From Saprospiraceae bacterium (GTDB taxonomy: Bacteria; Bacteroidota; Bacteroidia; Chitinophagales; Saprospiraceae): 7,447 nt of DNA. The DNA lies in NCBI GenBank assembly GCA_004297645.1, contig SCUG01000152.1:1-7447 (forward strand), given 5' to 3'. Position 1 is the stretch's first letter. Each line of letters starts with the position of its first letter. This document shows, in pieces, positions 5,139 to 7,447 of this stretch. The position numbers and the translations under genes were made by a program. Under the pieces are notes generated by a model. It worked only from the letters and a program-made list of their open reading frames with translations. It searched no databases and was not told where the DNA came from.

Positions 5139-5352
5139 GCCTGTAACTGCTGATTTCTTCGTCTATTTCCTCCTGTGTCATTTCCACCAAAGGCGTCTGC
5201 GATGCCAGCTTGTTGATTTCGTCAAGCAGCTCTTTGGCTTTAACGTATTTGTCGAAATATTCCACGTTGGAAATGAAGTCTAATGATTTCAGGAGTTCCA
5301 TCAGGAGTTTTGCTTTCTCAGGCTGATTCAGTTTTATGACCAAGGTTTCCAT
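5128..5352 (-). CDS. Antitoxin partner of the PIN toxin
   Basis: This 74-residue protein starts METLVIKLNQPEKAKLLMEL, a pattern of short antitoxins that open with a beta strand and continue with helices binding the toxin. The middle FDKYVKAKELLDEINKLA is helical, and the end EMTQEEIDEEISSYRHGK is acidic and resembles antitoxin tails that wrap PIN toxins. Its stop overlaps the toxin start, so the pair is co-translated. The ATG at 5352 sits immediately after the shared 79-bp leader. Assignment is by size, layout and pattern; the exact family was not verified. Confidence 0.82.
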   Translation of the reverse strand: METLVIKLNQPEKAKLLMELLKSLDFISNVEYFDKYVKAKELLDEINKLASQTPLVEMTQEEIDEEISSYRHGK

Positions 5353-5368
5353 ATTCTTTGAATTTTCT

Positions 5369-5398
5369 GCAATTTAAGTCTTTCCTTAGTTATCGCAA
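5369..5398 (-). promoter_or_regulatory. Predicted promoter of the PIN toxin-antitoxin operon
   Basis: TTG (5398-5396) and TAAATTGC (5376-5369) on the minus strand are separated by 19 nt. This is the same arrangement and distance to the ATG as at 4488-4517, again with the TTG in the palindrome arm. Confidence 0.5.
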
Positions 5399-5424
5399 GT
5401 GTTCAGCGCAGCGTCACTTGCGAT
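5392..5424. repeat. Palindromic repeat, copy D
   Basis: Perfect 10-bp arms ATCGCAAGTG (5392-5401) and CACTTGCGAT (5415-5424) around TTCAGCGCAGCGT, base-for-base identical to copy B. Confidence 0.92.
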
Positions 5425-5459
5425 TCCGTTCAGACAAACGGCAGACTTGCAAATGTTCC

Positions 5460-5477
5460 GCTTGAAACCGTTCAAGC
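5460..5477 (-). terminator. Small hairpin at the end of the 106-aa gene
   Basis: A perfect 7-bp inverted repeat, GCTTGAA and TTCAAGC with a 4-nt loop, overlaps the stop codon of the minus-strand gene. No T run follows, so a terminator role is weak; it may be chance. Confidence 0.2.
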
Positions 5478-5792
5478 AGCCGCTTCCATTTCCACTTGAA
5501 GCGAGTACCCCAGTTGATTCATCATCGCCTGGCAATCCTCCCACGTCAAGCCGAAATTGCGAACATCAGCAAGCCCCAACTTACCGAGTACCGTCATTAG
5601 CACATCCATGTCTTTTTCAGCGATATTCCCTTCCATTGTGACGGTTTCCGACCAGTCCACCAGCTTTTCAAGTGGGAGCTTGCGGTTCAGGTAGGCAAAT
5701 ATTTGTTGAGCTACGATTCTTTTTGTTACGACCATTTTCAGTCCATTTTTTTTAAACTGTTTCTCGTTTTGTTGTTGCTTTTTGAAATCCAT
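5472..5792 (-). CDS. Hypothetical protein, antitoxin-sized, in a palindrome-bounded unit
   Basis: The frame encodes 106 residues from ATG 5792. An internal start at Met20 (ATG 5735, MVVTKRIVAQQIFAYL) may be the real one, because the first 19 residues are a low-complexity Lys/Gln/Asn stretch. From there the protein reads YLNRKLPLEKLVDWSE, TVTMEGNIAEKDMDVLMTVL, GLADVRNFGLTWEDCQAMMN and QLGY. It appears all-helical and soluble, with a conserved-looking GLTWEDC segment. I do not recognise a named family. It stands alone on the minus strand between palindromes D and E, where the two neighbouring units each hold a TA pair, so a remnant or orphan antitoxin is one guess. No partner frame is seen on either side. 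Confidence 0.65.
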   Translation of the reverse strand: MDFKKQQQNEKQFKKNGLKMVVTKRIVAQQIFAYLNRKLPLEKLVDWSETVTMEGNIAEKDMDVLMTVLGKLGLADVRNFGLTWEDCQAMMNQLGYSLQVEMEAAA

Positions 5793-5861
5793 CCGGGGAG
5801 CAAATTAATGAATTTTGGGTGAACAATGGACGCCGTTTTTCAATTTTGCTGCTCACCAGTT

Positions 5862-5894
5862 ATCGCCAGTGTTAAACGAAGTGTCACTTGTGCC
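5862..5894. repeat. Palindromic repeat, copy E (degenerate)
   Basis: GTTATCGCCAGTGTT, then GTGTCACTTGTGCC, is alignable with copies B and D, with several substitutions in the core and both arms. It lies 70 nt upstream of the 106-aa gene, the same side as B and D relative to their operons. Confidence 0.7.
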
Positions 5895-5964
5895 TCCTGC
5901 CAATCAACAATACTTTGTTTGAGGTACGACGGTGTTTTCCTACCTCTGAATAAAATTCTGAAAA

Positions 5965-6192
5965 ATGGGAGCTACCATCCGCCATCAATTAATGAGAGAA
6001 TTGGACAAAGCCAGCCCTGAGTTTTTGTGGCAACTGTTCCAATTTGTGCAGTTTCTGAAGCAAGCCGAACACAAGGCAAATACTTCAACGCACCCATTGC
6101 AGCGCTTCACCGGCTGCATGCCCGCACTGGAAGGCGATGCCTTTGCTGCCAGTTTGGAGAAGGAGTTCAACCAAATTGAAGGTGGGTGGTAG
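5965..6192 (+). CDS. VapB-like (DUF2281-type) antitoxin without intact toxin
   Basis: The 75-residue protein has the layout of short antitoxins: a helical N-terminal half (IRHQLMRELDKASPEFLWQL, then FQFVQFLKQAE) recalling DUF2281-type proteins, and a C-terminal half with PLQRFTGCMPALEGDAFAAS ending EKEFNQIEGGW, typical of the toxin-binding tail. It is the first plus-strand gene after the minus-strand block. Directly after its stop lie the final codons of a PIN toxin gene, evidently its former partner, the rest being deleted. The antitoxin is therefore orphaned, though intact. The start ATG 5965 gives the family length; ATG 5992 (MRELDK) is an alternative. Confidence 0.78.
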   Translation: MGATIRHQLMRELDKASPEFLWQLFQFVQFLKQAEHKANTSTHPLQRFTGCMPALEGDAFAASLEKEFNQIEGGW

Positions 6193-6277
6193 CAGCCATT
6201 CCCTTGGGCTGAAATTGGTCACGAAAGACAAGCACTTTGCCCAGATTGAGTTTTTGAATGTTGAGTTTTGGATTTAA
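6191..6277 (+). pseudogene. C-terminal remnant of a VapC (PIN) toxin gene
   Basis: The frame ending at TAA 6275-6277 reads SHSLGLKLVTKDKHF, then AQIEFLNVEFWI. This is the closing part of many VapC proteins: the LVTxDxHF motif with the fourth catalytic Asp, then a final strand ending in Trp plus a hydrophobic residue. About 100 upstream codons, including the first three catalytic carboxylates, are missing. The deletion junction lies at or just before the antitoxin stop (6190-6192). The other end runs straight into xisI-like sequence at about 6276. It is non-functional. Confidence 0.8.
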
Positions 6278-6285
6278 CATCCATC

Positions 6286-6474
6286 ATGGAAAAAATAGCG
6301 CAATACAAAGCCATCGCCAAAGAAGTCCTTTCCACAATAACCGACCGCAAAAACAGGTCGAGGCGCCCGGCCACTTACCAACTTATCGCTGATGAGGCTG
6401 CTGGCACATGGTCTTTTTCCCCCCCTCCCGCCGTCGCTGGTTCAAGTCTTGCTCGCATCAAAACTCCCAACTGA
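6286..6474 (+). pseudogene. xisI: Truncated second xisI
   Basis: The first ~39 codons nearly repeat the XisI at 1745: EKIAQYKAIAKEVLSTITD, RKNRSRRPATYQLIADEA. Most differences are synonymous or conservative. Similarity at DNA level runs from about 6276 to 6402 and stops where the degraded 53-bp companion repeat begins, at TGCTGGC. The frame then reads through repeat sequence to a stop at 6474, overlapping the receptor gene. All later XisI elements (RLYGIIIHVDV, VLGF) are absent. Confidence 0.85.
6399..6449. repeat. 53-bp companion repeat, copy 4 (degraded)
   Basis: TGCTGGCACATGGTCTT, then CGCCGTCGCTGGTT and AAGTCT, aligns to the 53-bp unit with the central CCAATCAAAG replaced by a T/C run. 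It fills the gap between the cut xisI and the receptor stop. Confidence 0.65.
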
Positions 6475-7447
6475 CCCCCGCCGTGTAACTCCTTCCCGGC
6501 ATCCGGTACCGCTCCAGTTCTTCATATTGCGTATTGGTTAGATTGTCCAAAGCGAGGTAAAGCTGGACCTGTTCAATAGGCTGCCAACCTATTTTGGCGT
6601 TGAGCAAAAACGCTGCCCCAGGCTCGCTGCCGGGGTAGATGAAAACCTCTTTGATGGCGCTTCGATAACGGGCGGTAACGTTGCTCGTGAATTGACCGAA
6701 ATATGCTGTAGCGCCCATACTCAATGTATGCTTCATTTTATACGCCAGGTTATCGTTCAGGCGGTCAGCGGAAACGTCACGGGCATTAAGGTAGGTATAG
6801 CCGAGATTGAAGCGGGCAACCTTTCCAATTTGGCGTTGGTAGGCTACTTCGAAACCCTGCATCACGGCTTCTTTCAGGTTGATGACCCGGTAGAGCAGTG
6901 GCTCAAATGGTTTCGAAAGTTGCTGAAAGGAAATCAAATCCCGGTATTTGTTGTAAAACAGCGCTACGTCAAAATTGCTCCGGTTTTTCAGGCTCCATTT
7001 CACCCCCACCTCGGCGGAAAGCACCAGTTTTTCGGATTTCAAATCGGGGTTCGGTTGAAAGGCCAACCCGCCGCCCTGCTCGAACTTGATGAAACGCTCG
7101 GCCATGGCAGGTGTACGGAAGGCTTGTGCCAGCAAAAAGCGCACACCGAGCGATTTTTCGGGTTGGTAAAGCATGGCCAACTTGGGGCTAAAATTAGTCT
7201 CGTGGAATTCGCTCAATATGCGGTAGTGGTCAACACGTGCGCCCAGCGTGGCGGTGATTTTTTGGTTAATGCTCCATTCGTCCTGCATATATGCGCCAAT
7301 ATTCAACGCATTATGGCAGCCATATAATACGGTATCCGGCAACCCAACCACATGGTCAATATTAAAATCGGTGCCGGCCAAAAAAGCATGGTGCTCATTG
7401 ATGAACCAGTCCAATTGGTTGATATTGCCCAGCCGCTGCGCCATGAT
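6458..7447 (-). CDS. TonB-dependent outer membrane receptor, C-terminal part (5' end outside window)
   Basis: At least 329 residues of a beta-barrel receptor that imports a ligand across the outer membrane using TonB energy. Visible are alternating barrel strands with aromatic girdles, AFRTPAMAERF (a conserved plug-distal barrel motif), NPDLKSEKLVLSAEVGVKW, FNLGYTYLNARD, the C-terminal signature LALDNLTNTQYEEL, and the end PGRSYTAGVSWEF with the terminal Phe recognised by the BAM complex. Plug domain and signal peptide lie off the right edge. The frame continues past the ATG at 7444 to the window end, so that ATG is internal. The ligand cannot be told; a BtuB/siderophore-type barrel is a fair guess. 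The stop sits right beside the repeat-rich island. Confidence 0.93.
   Translation of the reverse strand: MMAQRLGNINQLDWFINEHHAFLAGTDFNIDHVVGLPDTVLYGCHNALNIGAYMQDEWSINQKITATLGARVDHYRILSEFHETNFSPKLAMLYQPEKSLGVRFLLAQAFRTPAMAERFIKFEQGGGLAFQPNPDLKSEKLVLSAEVGVKWSLKNRSNFDVALFYNKYRDLISFQQLSKPFEPLLYRVINLKEAVMQGFEVAYQRQIGKVARFNLGYTYLNARDVSADRLNDNLAYKMKHTLSMGATAYFGQFTSNVTARYRSAIKEVFIYPGSEPGAAFLLNAKIGWQPIEQVQLYLALDNLTNTQYEELERYRMPGRSYTAGVSWEF

Larger units (their letters stand above)
5353..5431. repeat. 79-bp leader repeat, copy 2
   Basis: Near-identical partner of 4472-4550. The three differences are the base next to the ATG, one G/C change and one A/T change. It again places palindrome plus leader directly before an antitoxin start codon. 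Confidence 0.92.

Noticed and set aside
3794..5894. CRISPR-like array made of the palindromic repeat
   Set aside because: Spacing is hundreds of bases and irregular, the intervals hold genes, and there are no short uniform spacers or cas genes.
6148..6190. Possible fifth recG tail (TTTGGAGAAGGAG)
   Set aside because: The match is about 13 nt only, arises from the LEKE codons of the VapB-like antitoxin, and the flanking tail sequence is absent.
6692..7327. 211-codon plus-strand frame
   Set aside because: Antisense to the TonB-dependent receptor, whose C-terminal signature and barrel pattern are unmistakable.

Overview
The window looks like Bacteroidota chromosome, most plausibly a Saprospiria-type genome. 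This rests on a RecG ending in WGRIS, a TonB-dependent receptor ending in Phe, TTG-N19-TAAATTGC promoter-like sites close to the Bacteroidota -33/-7 pattern, and a dense load of small toxin-antitoxin (TA) genes with a XisH/XisI pair. The lineage is inference; no rRNA or species marker is present.

Layout. (1) 1-830: the 3' part of recG, running off the left edge. (2) 831-3696: a string of small-gene modules, each closed by a decayed copy of the last ~108 bp of recG: vapB/vapC, tail copy 2, xisH fragment/xisI, tail copy 3, hicB/hicA plus a nucleotidyltransferase/small-protein pair, tail copy 4. Stop codons of the module genes lie within about 0-10 nt of the next tail. (3) 3739-5894: minus-strand modules separated by a directly repeated ~33-bp palindrome (five copies) and a 53-bp companion repeat: a mazE/mazF pair with broken mazF, an intact PIN-toxin pair, and a lone 106-aa gene. 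(4) 5965-6449: plus-strand debris: a VapB-like antitoxin gene, the last ~25 codons of its vapC, and the first ~40 codons of a second xisI cut off at the companion repeat. (5) 6458-7447: the C-terminal part of a TonB-dependent receptor on the minus strand, running off the right edge.

Interpretation. Two housekeeping-type genes (recG and the receptor) bracket a ~5.6-kb accessory island of two-gene TA modules. Three pairs look complete: vapBC, nucleotidyltransferase/73-aa, and PIN/74-aa. In four others the toxin-side gene is frameshifted or deleted while the partner survives: hicA, mazF, vapC-2 and xisH. The most striking structure is the repeated recG 3' end, which gives the left half the look of a cassette array built by repeated accretion at the recG terminus. 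The right half uses a different boundary, a palindrome that also appears to supply the -33 promoter box to the antitoxin genes beside it. No integrase, transposase, tRNA or CRISPR array is visible.
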